A stretch of 62,574 bases of DNA, taken from positions 1 to 62,574 of the IMG/VR virus record IMGVR_UViG_3300022752_003914, one strand, 5' to 3'. Made by a program: the position numbers and the translations under genes. The stretch is from a virus. The notes below the pieces were generated by a model, which saw only the letters and a list, made by a program, of their open reading frames with translations, was not told the DNA's origin and did not search any database. Positions 1 through 6,642 of the stretch are shown piece after piece (position 1 is the stretch's first letter; each line of letters starts with the position of its first letter).

Positions 1-46
1 TTTTTCGGTCACAACGAAATGTGCAGACCACTACACTAAGATCACC
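1..46 (-). tRNA. tRNA-His(GTG), partial
   Basis: The 5' half of a tRNA on the minus strand, cut by the window edge. The acceptor 5' strand is GGTGATC. A 5-bp anticodon stem (TTTCG/CGAAA) encloses the loop TTGTGAC, giving anticodon GTG. It is the last visible member of the tRNA group read leftwards from the promoter near 1039-1067. Confidence 0.8.
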
Positions 47-52
47 ATTGAT

Positions 53-143
53 TGGCGGAAGCGGGCGGAGTTGAACCCCCAAGGCGTTATTAACGCTCAA
101 CTGTTTTCAAGACAGGTACCGTCGCCAGTCGGTTTGCGCTTCC
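53..143 (-). tRNA. tRNA-Ser(TGA)
   Basis: A 91-nt class II tRNA with a long variable arm and encoded CCA. The acceptor is GGAAGCG/CGCTTCC with discriminator G, the anticodon loop is CTTGAAA, and the T-loop is canonical (TTCAACT). Confidence 0.95.
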
Positions 144-161
144 AGTTATATTACCTAAAAG

Positions 162-235
162 TGGCGTCTCAGGAGGGATTCGAACCCCCACGAACAGTTT
201 TGGAGACTGTCATGCTACCATTACACCACTGAGAC
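162..235 (-). tRNA. tRNA-Trp(CCA)
   Basis: Acceptor GTCTCAG/CTGAGAC with CCA encoded. The anticodon loop CTCCAAA gives anticodon CCA, and the T-loop TTCGAAT is canonical. Confidence 0.95.
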
Positions 236-240
236 ATTAC

Positions 241-332
241 TGGTAGAGAGTGTGGGATTCGAACCCACGGAACATATTTCTACGTTCGACGGTTTAGCAA
301 ACCGCTCCCTTCGGCCTCTCGGGCAACTCTCC
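241..332 (-). tRNA. tRNA-Ser(GCT)
   Basis: A 92-nt class II tRNA with long variable arm and encoded CCA. The anticodon loop TTGCTAA in stem CGGTT/AACCG gives GCT. The T-loop is TTCGAAT. Confidence 0.95.
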
Positions 333-424
333 AAATGCTACGGGACGCATAGTTGCTGTCGTTTAAGAGCCTAGCGTACTCCGCTGCCCTCCCTATGTTG
401 TCGCCCTATCCTGGCGACTGTGTT
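333..424. other. GC-rich structured spacer between tRNA genes
   Basis: About 92 nt between tRNA-Ser(GCT) and tRNA-Asp, far more GC-rich than the protein genes. It contains a perfect 6-bp hairpin with a 7-nt loop at 400-418 (GTCGCC/GGCGAC) and a smaller 5-bp hairpin near its left end. I could not fit a tRNA cloverleaf and no reading frame is convincing. It may be an RNA processing element or a degenerate tRNA. Confidence 0.4.
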
Positions 425-499
425 TGGCGGTCCCAAGGAGAATTGAACTCCTGCCTGGGCAGTGACAGTGCCCTATACTTACCACTATACTATGGAACC
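425..499 (-). tRNA. tRNA-Asp(GTC)
   Basis: Acceptor GGTTCCA/TGGGACC with CCA encoded. The anticodon arm GGGCA-CTGTCAC-TGCCC gives GTC. Confidence 0.95.
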
Positions 500-589
500 A
501 AATTTGTGCTATGTCCAACCTTGCAAGTAGGACTCTAGTCGCAGTCTGAGAGGCCATCCTGCCACAGCGTAAAGCGAGACTGTGCATCT
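500..589 (-). other. Structured spacer, possible reduced tRNA-Cys-like element
   Basis: A GC-rich 90-nt gap between tRNA-Asp and tRNA-Met. It holds a 6-bp inverted repeat (CAGTCT at 542-547, AGACTG at 577-582). On the minus strand a 7-nt loop TTGCAAG (anticodon position GCA, Cys) sits in a stem with one mismatch. Flanking strands GCTGTGG (568-562) and ACATAGC (515-509) can pair at six of seven positions. That would make a tRNA without a T-arm. Cys is one of three isotypes not otherwise seen here. This is speculative. Confidence 0.25.
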
Positions 590-662
590 TGGTTGCGGGT
601 GAGGGAGTCGAACCCCCAACTCCAGCTTATGAGACTGGTTAGATGCCATTTCTACAACCCGC
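590..662 (-). tRNA. tRNA-Met(CAT)
   Basis: Acceptor GCGGGTT with encoded CCA. The anticodon loop CTCATAA in stem CCAGT/GCTGG gives CAT. The paired first base favours an elongator-type tRNA. A lysidine-modified Ile tRNA cannot be excluded from sequence alone. Confidence 0.92.
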
Positions 663-669
663 GATTGTT

Positions 670-757
670 TGGTGGGTGTTGATGGTAACGCTCCACGAAC
701 TCAACTTCCCATCTCTTAGAGTAACGGATTTACAGTCCGCCGACGGGGGCAACACCC
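670..757 (-). tRNA. tRNA-Tyr(GTA), aberrant D- and T-arms
   Basis: The acceptor GGGTGTT/AACACCC, discriminator A and encoded CCA are intact. The anticodon arm (GCGGA, CTGTAAA, TCCGT) gives GTA. Only about 10 nt lie between the acceptor strand and the anticodon stem, where a normal D-arm region needs about 19. The T-loop reads AGCGTTA instead of the usual TTCGANN. The variable region is long, as expected for bacterial tRNA-Tyr. The odd T-loop is shared with the tRNA-Phe at 8717-8792. Confidence 0.75.
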
Positions 758-763
758 TTTGTT

Positions 764-838
764 TGGTACGGGTAGCAGGGATCGAACCTACGACCTAATG
801 GTTAAAAGCCATTTGCTCTTCCTCTGAGCTATACCCGC
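764..838 (-). tRNA. tRNA-Lys(TTT)
   Basis: Acceptor GCGGGTA/TACCCGT with CCA encoded. The anticodon loop CTTTTAA gives TTT. D-loop and T-loop (TTCGATC) are canonical. Confidence 0.95.
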
Positions 839-895
839 ATTTATAATTATTTTATATGTTTTACTGGCAACTTTACTCATTAAAATAAATAAAAA

Positions 896-970
896 TGGTA
901 CACCGTATGGGAGTCGAACCCATCTTTTTACCTTGAAAGGGTAACGACCTAACCGATAGTCGAACGGTGC
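896..970 (-). tRNA. tRNA-Glu(TTC)
   Basis: Acceptor GCACCGT/ACGGTGT with CCA encoded. The anticodon loop CTTTCAA gives TTC. It is the first tRNA downstream of the promoter at 1039-1067. Confidence 0.95.
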
Positions 971-1038
971 AAAATGTGTACATCAATTGTTAATGAACAT
1001 TTAAGTGTTAACTTGCGTACAAGTCATTCAATACAAGC

Positions 1039-1067
1039 ATTATATGTGATGACTGATTAATTGTCAA
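1039..1067 (-). promoter_or_regulatory. Consensus sigma70 promoter for the left tRNA group
   Basis: Read on the minus strand: TTGACA at 1067-1062, a 17-bp spacer, then TATAAT at 1044-1039. Both hexamers are perfect. It fires towards tRNA-Glu and eight further tRNAs to the left. The bases TATAATGCTTGTAT are repeated at the promoter at 1949-1977. Such a host-type promoter implies early transcription by unmodified host polymerase (inference). Confidence 0.9.
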
Positions 1068-1518
1068 CCTGCTGTACCATCTCTATGAAATCTTGACTTC
1101 CTAAATAATTTTGACCATTGTTTACTTTGTATGCAAGATTAGGAATAGTACCCTTTAAATGCTCTACGAAAAGCCAATTTAATACAGTGCTATCTATTTT
1201 TTGCCCTGCTTCTATAACTTCAAGATAAGTTATACCTTTTTTTAGACGTTTAGTTATGATAACCTTTGATAAGCTAGGCTTCATCCATTCTGGTATACTA
1301 TGGTTTACTAACCATTCGCACTTATAAGTTTTACAAGGTTCTTCAGGGCGATTTTTATAAATAGTACAATTGTTTTCGCCTTTATAGTGACACATTTTTC
1401 CTGAAAAAAAGTTATACCCGTATGCTTCACCTTCTAACCAACCTTCACAACATGCAGTACAAGTACCACACTGCCTCGCAGGACCTAACATTGTTACAGG
1501 AATATTCAATTTTTTCAT
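1057..1518 (-). CDS. YkgJ-like Cys-cluster (zinc/iron-chelating) protein
   Basis: 153 aa. The N-terminus carries CGTCTACC at about residues 17-24, the CxxCxxCC signature of the YkgJ/UPF0153 family of putative zinc- or iron-chelating proteins. More cysteines follow at about 43, 51, 62 and 66, in the order typical of that family. The biochemical role of the family is not established. Its 3' end overlaps the -35 box of the promoter at 1039-1067, so it sits between two tRNA transcription units. It could be co-transcribed with tRNA-Leu from the promoter at 1949-1977. A metal-binding protein fits a genome so rich in Fe and Fe-S enzymes, but that link is inference. Confidence 0.8.
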   Translation of the reverse strand: MKKLNIPVTMLGPARQCGTCTACCEGWLEGEAYGYNFFSGKMCHYKGENNCTIYKNRPEEPCKTYKCEWLVNHSIPEWMKPSLSKVIITKRLKKGITYLEVIEAGQKIDSTVLNWLFVEHLKGTIPNLAYKVNNGQNYLGSQDFIEMVQQVDN

Positions 1519-1544
1519 AATATTTAACTTATACTTTCATCATA

Positions 1545-1810
1545 TTGAAACACACTAAGACTTACAACTGCGCCTAAACGGACGACTTACATCTGCTTAA
1601 TGTGCTTGAATATAGTGTCGGCTACTTGTTCCCACAAGCCCCAACTTGAGTTGTTACCCTGTCCGTGCCTGTTCGTCTGAAGGCCAATCACATCTCAACA
1701 TTTACCACACCGGATGAAAGGCCCGAAGGGAGGTCGTTGAGCTAACCTAGACTACTAACGTAAGTCCAACCGCCTACTTACTGACCGGCGTAGGGCCGGG
1801 GATACTTCAA
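1545..1810 (-). ncRNA. Candidate structured non-coding RNA in tRNA cluster
   Basis: A 260-nt gene-free stretch, conspicuously more GC-rich than the flanking genes and directly downstream of tRNA-Leu(TAA) on its transcript. Local hairpins include 1785-1799 (perfect 5-bp CCGGC/GCCGG), 1760-1781 (perfect 6-bp GTAAGT/ACTTAC) and 1625-1638 (CTTGT/ACAAG around a tetraloop). I could not match it to tmRNA, RNase P RNA, 6S or a group I intron core. T4 also carries small stable RNAs of unknown role inside its tRNA cluster, so this is a plausible counterpart. The strand is inferred from the promoter at 1949-1977. Confidence 0.45.
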
Positions 1811-1813
1811 AAA

Positions 1814-1900
1814 TGGTGCCCGTAGCCGGACTCGAACCAGCACGCCTGTTAAGCGAGGGATTTTAAGTCCCTTGTGTCTACCGATTTCACCATACGGGCA
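1814..1900 (-). tRNA. tRNA-Leu(TAA)
   Basis: An 87-nt class II tRNA with acceptor TGCCCGT/ACGGGCA and encoded CCA. The anticodon loop CTTAAAA gives TAA. The T-loop is TTCGAGT. It lies just downstream of the promoter at 1949-1977. Confidence 0.95.
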
Positions 1901-1948
1901 AAACTTTGTACTTCAACTTTTAAAGATCGTTTACTACAGAATACAAGC

Positions 1949-1977
1949 ATTATATACGAACTACAATTTATTGTCAA
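1949..1977 (-). promoter_or_regulatory. Consensus sigma70 promoter for tRNA-Leu
   Basis: Minus strand: TTGACA at 1977-1972, 17-bp spacer, TATAAT at 1954-1949. It is perfect, with the same downstream bases as the promoter at 1039-1067. Transcription would cover tRNA-Leu(TAA), the GC-rich structured segment and the YkgJ-like gene. Confidence 0.9.
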
Positions 1978-1987
1978 ATTTTAATTG

Positions 1988-2560
1988 CTACATTTGGCAA
2001 AACTGCTTATCAGTGCAAAACCACATTGCAATAGTTCCCCTGTTACCCTTTTCTATTTTAGTTACTCCATGAGCAGACCTAGAGTCTCCTGTAAACATAA
2101 CCAATGTTCCTGTCTTTGGAACAGAAAAGTAATCAGTTTCATTTGTAACTTTGATAAAAGTTTTACCCCCAATATAATCATCATTAAGATATAAAATTGC
2201 AGAATATTTACGCATATTTAAATCTTCTCTATTATTAGAGTTGGAGCCATCATCTACATGTCTCTCCATGCTTTGCCCTTCACGCCATAGTACTAAATCA
2301 CAAAAATGTGGATAAACTTGTACCTTGTGGATAGTTGTTAACAACTCTGCTACACTGTAGTTTATTTCAATTACTTTTTTATTAAGAGCTTTGTTATCAA
2401 TATTATAATAAAAAACATTGTTTCCAATGAACCATGGCATATTGTTATCATTATAATAAGGACAATTTGTCTTACCTAATAAAAAATTGTAGGTTTTTTT
2501 ACAAAAACTCTTGTCTACAAAATTGTCAACAACTGTTATAAGGTCTGATATTTTCTGCAT
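1988..2560 (-). CDS. 2OG-Fe(II) oxygenase, prolyl-4-hydroxylase-like
   Basis: 190 aa. This is a 2-oxoglutarate- and Fe(II)-dependent dioxygenase of the prolyl-4-hydroxylase type. The C-terminal half shows the HxD iron ligands in ERHVDD, then YLNDDYIGG, the distal ligand in SAHGV, and the 2OG-binding arginine in GNRGTIAMW. All four catalytic positions are present. The substrate cannot be read from the sequence. Phage members of this family are common and may act on proteins, nucleic acids or small molecules. It lies between tRNA-Val upstream and the tRNA-Leu promoter downstream, probably on the transcript started at 3660-3688. Confidence 0.85.
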   Translation of the reverse strand: MQKISDLITVVDNFVDKSFCKKTYNFLLGKTNCPYYNDNNMPWFIGNNVFYYNIDNKALNKKVIEINYSVAELLTTIHKVQVYPHFCDLVLWREGQSMERHVDDGSNSNNREDLNMRKYSAILYLNDDYIGGKTFIKVTNETDYFSVPKTGTLVMFTGDSRSAHGVTKIEKGNRGTIAMWFCTDKQFCQM

Positions 2561-2565
2561 AAATT

Positions 2566-2641
2566 TGGTGGACGATGACAGGTTCGAACTGCCGACCTAT
2601 GCCTTGTAAGGGCACCGCTCTACCAACTGAGCTAAACGTCC
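2566..2641 (-). tRNA. tRNA-Val(TAC)
   Basis: Acceptor GGACGTT with CCA encoded. The anticodon loop CTTACAA gives TAC. D- and T-loops are canonical. It lies 5 nt upstream of the 2OG oxygenase start. Confidence 0.95.
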
Positions 2642-2648
2642 AAATATT

Positions 2649-2726
2649 TGGTCTCGGATGTGGGATTCGAACTCACGACCTCCTGCTCCCAAAGCAGGCA
2701 TTCTAACCAAACTGAACTAATCCGAG
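2649..2726 (-). tRNA. tRNA-Pro(TGG)
   Basis: Acceptor CTCGGAT/ATCCGAG with CCA encoded. The anticodon loop TTTGGGA gives TGG. The T-loop is TTCGAAT. Confidence 0.95.
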
Positions 2727-2735
2727 AAATATTAA

Positions 2736-3383
2736 TTACATTAAACTTAAATTTGTAGCAATAGCAACTCTATGTTTGGTATCGTTTTCTTCTTGTGAAA
2801 CACTATGTAAAAGAAAACTAGGTATAATTATCATATCATCTTCTTCTACAATTATATCATAATGACTACAAACTAAGCTATGAAATGGGTTTTTAATATC
2901 GAATTTGCTATCCCTTAATGTATTTAACTCCTTAGGAAGATAATCATATAAAGGTAAAGGATTATGGAGTCTTAATGGCGCACTATTTTTTCCAACACTA
3001 ATATAGTGTACACAAGCAAAATATATATTTCCATTTAAATGATTATGTTTTTTAAAATCATTGCTCTTATTCTTCATAACTGTAATGTTTTCAATTTCAA
3101 ATTGATAAGAGATAGGTGCTTTGTTAGGAATGTTTGAAACTAAATTTTTAAAAATCTCATCATAAACATTAACCAAACTACTTAAATCTACCTTATCAAA
3201 TTTTTCATTATCCCAATCATTATAATAATGGTGTAATTTACTTTGAGTATCATGCTTATTACGAAATGGTTGTTTCCTGTAATTTTTAATTACTGTATTA
3301 AGAATAGTCTTTTTATCAAAAGAAGTTGGATTAACTTTAACTTTTATGACTGGGGTATAAAATAAATTGTAAATTGTAAACAT
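2736..3383 (-). CDS. 2OG-Fe(II) oxygenase-like protein
   Basis: 215 aa from the ATG at 3383. A longer frame starts inside the tRNA-Arg gene, and its first 16 residues are simply translated tRNA, so I reject that start. The middle has KKHNHLNGNIYFACVHY followed by an LRLHNP segment. The end has FLLHSV and HRVAIATN. This arrangement matches the putative 2OG-Fe(II) oxygenase family that is frequent in cyanophages: iron ligands near HxH/N, a distal His, then Arg. It sits between tRNA-Arg and tRNA-Pro on one transcript. Substrate unknown. Confidence 0.7.
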   Translation of the reverse strand: MFTIYNLFYTPVIKVKVNPTSFDKKTILNTVIKNYRKQPFRNKHDTQSKLHHYYNDWDNEKFDKVDLSSLVNVYDEIFKNLVSNIPNKAPISYQFEIENITVMKNKSNDFKKHNHLNGNIYFACVHYISVGKNSAPLRLHNPLPLYDYLPKELNTLRDSKFDIKNPFHSLVCSHYDIIVEEDDMIIIPSFLLHSVSQEENDTKHRVAIATNLSLM

Positions 3384-3397
3384 ATAGTATATAATAA

Positions 3398-3474
3398 TGG
3401 CCTGACCGGAGGGATTCGAACCCCCGACCAATGGATTAGAAATCCATTGCTCTATCCTACTGAGCTACGGTCAG
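3398..3474 (-). tRNA. tRNA-Arg(TCT)
   Basis: Acceptor CTGACCG/CGGTCAG with discriminator G and CCA encoded. The anticodon loop TTTCTAA gives TCT, matching the AGA-rich codon use of an AT-rich genome. Confidence 0.95.
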
Positions 3475-3485
3475 AATACGAACCT

Positions 3486-3560
3486 TGGCTCACCGACCTG
3501 GGCTCGAACCAGGGACCGACGGATTAACAGTCCGGCGCTCTACCAACTGAGCTATCGGTG
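3486..3560 (-). tRNA. tRNA-Asn(GTT)
   Basis: Acceptor CACCGAT/ATCGGTG with CCA encoded. The anticodon loop CTGTTAA gives GTT. The T-loop is TTCGAGC. Confidence 0.95.
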
Positions 3561-3567
3561 AATAGCT

Positions 3568-3643
3568 TGGTGCTGCATCCCGGATTCGAACTGGGCACCT
3601 ACTGCTTACAAGGCAGTTGCTCTACCGAATGAGCTAATGCAGC
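3568..3643 (-). tRNA. tRNA-Thr(TGT)
   Basis: Acceptor GCTGCAT/ATGCAGC with CCA encoded. The anticodon loop CTTGTAA gives TGT. It is the first tRNA after the promoter at 3660-3688. Confidence 0.95.
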
Positions 3644-3659
3644 GTTAATCTATTTACAG

Positions 3660-3688
3660 ATAATACACTAAGACAGGTTTTTTGTCAA
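3660..3688 (-). promoter_or_regulatory. Sigma70 promoter for tRNA-Thr/Asn/Arg unit
   Basis: Minus strand: TTGACA at 3688-3683, 17-bp spacer, TATTAT at 3665-3660. It should transcribe tRNA-Thr, -Asn, -Arg, an oxygenase, tRNA-Pro, -Val and a second oxygenase. A second TGACA-like repeat lies just upstream. Confidence 0.85.
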
Positions 3689-3716
3689 GTTTTTTGTCAG
3701 AAGTTTGTATATATTT

Positions 3717-4277
3717 TTAAGACAAAATTAACCTACTATGTTTAGGTATTCCAGCTAATAAATAATTCATTTGGTCTGTTAGGATATTGCGATTTTGCAA
3801 TATCATGTTTTCAAAATGATTTGGAACATATGGCACATACAATATTTCCATTCTAGCTTCTTTCAAAGTATGATTACCTTTTTCGCTATTACATTTTTTA
3901 CATGCAGTAACTACATTCATCCATTCGTTTTTGCCACCTTTACTTTTTGGGACAATGTGATCACGGCTTAATTGATTATGATTAGCGAAATGCTTTCCAC
4001 AATAAGCACAAGTGTTTCGATCTCGTCCAAACAAGGTACGATTGCTTAATGATACTCTACCATGTTTATATGGATCGAATCCATGGCCTTTTATAGCTAT
4101 AATGCTAGTAGTTTCAATGTAACTAAGTTCACCAGTTTTCTGATGACCACCGCGGTATCTAGCCACAATGTCACCCATTGTCCAAGAAACTGCTTTTTTA
4201 GCATGATATGTTATAGCATTATCATAGCTGATCCACTGTCTTGGAATTCCTGTAACGTCAAGGGCTAGTACTGACAT
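3717..4277 (-). CDS. HNH homing-type endonuclease
   Basis: 186 aa. The HNH core is clear: zinc cysteines C90/C93 in NTCAYC, the catalytic DHIVP at 106-110, GGKNEW-x2-N to residue 121, and C126/C129 in ACKKCN. It resembles McrA-type or stand-alone phage HNH nucleases that nick or cut DNA. Here it is free-standing. The start is supported by AGGAGG five bases before the ATG. It lies upstream of the tRNA promoter at 3660-3688, and phage tRNA clusters often carry such mobile nucleases. Its target cannot be predicted. Confidence 0.88.
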   Translation of the reverse strand: MSVLALDVTGIPRQWISYDNAITYHAKKAVSWTMGDIVARYRGGHQKTGELSYIETTSIIAIKGHGFDPYKHGRVSLSNRTLFGRDRNTCAYCGKHFANHNQLSRDHIVPKSKGGKNEWMNVVTACKKCNSEKGNHTLKEARMEILYVPYVPNHFENMILQNRNILTDQMNYLLAGIPKHSRLILS

Positions 4278-4286
4278 TTTAACCTC

Positions 4287-4454
4287 CTATTGTTTTACCT
4301 TACGTAATGTGTCCTTTCTTATAAGGACTTCTCGATTAGTGCCCATTTTAAAAACTCTAATGTAATCTATCCCATCAATGGTTCTTGTCTCAGATTTTGC
4401 TGGACATACATACTTTTCACCATTAATAATGTTTTCAAATACTAATTGCTTCAT
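4287..4454 (-). CDS. Small hypothetical protein
   Basis: 55 aa, starting MKQLVFEN. I use the ATG at 4454 because GGAGATATT precedes it directly. An in-frame start nine codons upstream lacks a ribosome site. The protein is basic at its C-terminus (EVLIRKDTLRKVKQ), with a predicted beta-rich core GEKYVC...VFKMGTN. It ends ten bases before the HNH gene and the two may be co-transcribed. No recognisable family. Confidence 0.7.
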   Translation of the reverse strand: MKQLVFENIINGEKYVCPAKSETRTIDGIDYIRVFKMGTNREVLIRKDTLRKVKQ

Positions 4455-4479
4455 AATATCTCCTTTTTGATTTTCCAGC

Positions 4480-4508
4480 AATAAAAAAAGGTTAGTAAAC
4501 TAACCTTT
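4480..4508 (-). terminator. Rho-independent terminator
   Basis: A perfect 9-bp stem (AAAGGTTAG/CTAACCTTT, 4-nt loop) at 4487-4508, followed on the minus strand by a run of T. It ends the leftward sugar operon (7871 to 4513). Confidence 0.85.
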
Positions 4509-4512
4509 GTAT

Positions 4513-5295
4513 TTAGAATCCTAAATTTTTTCGTCGAACAAAACTTAAATCATAACTGGTAGCACTAATAGGATTGCCTTGTATATTAAATGGGAACTCC
4601 CATGGTTGACAATTTCTCCAATTTGGTCCCCATTTTTTAGTCATATACTCTAACTCATTTATATAACGACCATGATCAATTTTGTCTTTTAATGTCATAT
4701 CTTGGCGCCATGTTTGTGACCCGCTTATCCCATACTCAAAAGTGCCACCATGCTTATATGGTATTCCTACTGATAAATGACGTTTAATAGGCTTTATCAA
4801 AAAACGCATTTCATAATCAGTATCTTCTGCATAACCAGGATAAAAGTTCTCATCAAATAAACCAAAATCTCGCACAACCCAATCACGTATTAAAAATAAA
4901 CTATAGCCACCCATAAAACTTGTAGGCCCACCATGTCCATGCACCATACCATAGATTGGGTCACTCGCTAAACTTACCATTTTATCTAAAAAACCTTCAG
5001 TAAATTCAACATCGTGATTTGTTATAATCCAATATGGACTATTCATAAACAACTTAATAATTAAATTCCAAGCTCCAGAACATCCAATATTACGTGGCAA
5101 ATGTACAGGATGAAAGTTTTGTATATAAGGATGTGGTTTATTACACAATGAATTAATATCATCGGTTAATTGTCCACGCCCATTATTATTAATAATAACA
5201 AAATTTTCAGTTGGATAATTTACACTGGCAATAAGTTTTTCTAACCAACTTACAGTATTAACAATAGCTGTACCGATCACAGGTATTTTATTCAA
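4513..5295 (-). CDS. GT2-family glycosyltransferase
   Basis: 260 aa with a GT-A fold. The N-terminus VIGTAIVNTVSWLEKLIASV and VIINNNGRG match the nucleotide-sugar binding start of family 2 enzymes. NHDVEF (about residues 91-96) is the DxD-like metal site. GLFDENFYPGYAEDTDYE at about 150 contains the ED motif expected around the catalytic base. It overlaps the preceding methyltransferase-GT2 gene by 4 bp and is last in the operon before the terminator. It probably transfers the sugar made by the DegT/acyltransferase pair upstream. Donor and acceptor unknown. Confidence 0.8.
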   Translation of the reverse strand: MNKIPVIGTAIVNTVSWLEKLIASVNYPTENFVIINNNGRGQLTDDINSLCNKPHPYIQNFHPVHLPRNIGCSGAWNLIIKLFMNSPYWIITNHDVEFTEGFLDKMVSLASDPIYGMVHGHGGPTSFMGGYSLFLIRDWVVRDFGLFDENFYPGYAEDTDYEMRFLIKPIKRHLSVGIPYKHGGTFEYGISGSQTWRQDMTLKDKIDHGRYINELEYMTKKWGPNWRNCQPWEFPFNIQGNPISATSYDLSFVRRKNLGF

Positions 5296-6641
5296 GTTGT
5301 CTCCGTGTCATGAATGCATGTAACTTTATTAATACATACACTGCGTAAACTATTACTTATCATGTATTTGCGACAACGTTCCCACATATCACCATCACCA
5401 GGCAATGTTTTGCTATCTATGGAACCATTATCAAGCCACAAATCTCTATAACGTAACGGGATCTTTGCAAAATTCATACATACACTAGAATGAACGATTT
5501 GGTTATAAATTGGATAAAATTTAACATATTTTTCTAGAGTTTCAAAAATAATAGGCAATGTAAATCCTGTTACATGCTTTGCCCTTGTACAAATAAAATC
5601 TGCTCCGGTAATTTCAACACAATTAACGATTTCTTGTAAATGATTGTTCTCCCATAAATCGTCATGATCTAAACGTGCAACATATGAATACCCACAGTCT
5701 ATAGCATAATCTATAGCTTTATTAACCGTATTAACTCCACCATACTTCCAAAGAGTTTTTTTATCTTTATGAAGCTGACGTTCTCTAGCATAAGGTATAT
5801 TCTTAAAAATTATTTTATCACTAGGATATTTTTTAATAAGTTCTACCACTTGGTCTTCGTTAGTATAATGATCTCCATACAAAAATACTTTAAAATTTTT
5901 ATAAGTTTGATTAAAAACACTATCTAACGTTTTTTCTAATAATTTTATTGTTGATCCATCTTCTTTATAATAAGTTGCTATACAGATTGCAATAGGAATA
6001 TCAAATCCAGGTAATTTATCTTTTTTTCTTATTACAAAACAATTACCGTCTTTAGCTTCATTTGTGTCGCCTTTTGCATTAAATATATTACTAAATGTTC
6101 CAATGATTTCAAAATCATCTGTAATTAAGTTACAAATATGATCAACTGCTGATTTTACCATTGGACTATGCATATGATCATTGTAATCATCAAAAACTAT
6201 ATAGCCACCATTATTAACAAGATGCCTGTAATTTAAAAAATCGTTCCAAACACCCATATAACTATGATCACCGTCAATAAACAAAATATCTGCCTTTACA
6301 TTTTTAACTCTATTTTTTACATCATCAGATTTTGAGTCACCTTTTATATAGCTATAGGAATTTTGATGTTTATTAAATTGCCAAACATTTTTTAATACAA
6401 TTTCAGGATCTATAGGCCAACCTAAATCTATACTAATAACATCAGTATGTGGTCTATGCATCATTAAACAAGCAGATCCTCCCGCATATGCTCCTATTTC
6501 TAAATAAGTAAGTCTATAATCTTTTGGATAAGTATTTGCTATATCCAATAGTAAATGATAATGATGATGAAAAGTTTTTTCTTTCATCGTAATAGCAATA
6601 TTTTCAACAATATTAAGTGATTCTAAACTAGGAATAATCAT
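5292..6641 (-). CDS. SAM methyltransferase-GT2 glycosyltransferase fusion
   Basis: 449 aa in two parts. Residues 1 to about 200 form a class I methyltransferase: motif I YLEIGAYAGGSACLM, acidic SIDLGW, ILFIDGDHSYMGVW and the FDDYND block, as in the Methyltransf_24 or cephalosporin-hydroxylase-like group. Residues from about 213 form a GT2 domain: IAICIATYYKEDGSTIKLLE, SVFNQTYKNF, and the metal site ARLDHDDLWENNH. The frame is continuous, so one polypeptide may both methylate and transfer a sugar. It overlaps the downstream GT2 gene by 4 bp. Confidence 0.85.
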   Translation of the reverse strand: MIIPSLESLNIVENIAITMKEKTFHHHYHLLLDIANTYPKDYRLTYLEIGAYAGGSACLMMHRPHTDVISIDLGWPIDPEIVLKNVWQFNKHQNSYSYIKGDSKSDDVKNRVKNVKADILFIDGDHSYMGVWNDFLNYRHLVNNGGYIVFDDYNDHMHSPMVKSAVDHICNLITDDFEIIGTFSNIFNAKGDTNEAKDGNCFVIRKKDKLPGFDIPIAICIATYYKEDGSTIKLLEKTLDSVFNQTYKNFKVFLYGDHYTNEDQVVELIKKYPSDKIIFKNIPYARERQLHKDKKTLWKYGGVNTVNKAIDYAIDCGYSYVARLDHDDLWENNHLQEIVNCVEITGADFICTRAKHVTGFTLPIIFETLEKYVKFYPIYNQIVHSSVCMNFAKIPLRYRDLWLDNGSIDSKTLPGDGDMWERCRKYMISNSLRSVCINKVTCIHDTETT

Positions 6642-6642
6642 A

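Noticed and set aside
393-587. An open frame of 64 codons on the minus strand running through tRNA-Asp.
   Set aside because: It reads through a complete, well-paired tRNA gene, has no ribosome site and an amino acid composition unlike the neighbouring genes. Probably chance in a GC-rich segment.
1545-1810. tmRNA, RNase P RNA, 6S RNA or group I intron.
   Set aside because: No tRNA-like end with tag frame, no RNase P core sequence, and no group I core pairing of proper spacing could be found on either strand.
1872-2194. Two plus-strand frames opposite tRNA-Leu, its promoter and the first oxygenase gene.
   Set aside because: They overlap a tRNA and a strongly supported minus-strand gene, with no ribosome site or recognisable product.
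3384-3431. Longer N-terminus for the 2736 oxygenase gene, beginning in tRNA-Arg.
   Set aside because: The extra residues are translated tRNA sequence. An ATG at 3383 just beyond the tRNA gives a normal N-terminus.
3717-4277. A restriction-modification or anti-phage system around the HNH gene.
   Set aside because: No DNA methyltransferase or other partner lies nearby. A free-standing homing-type nuclease is the simpler reading.
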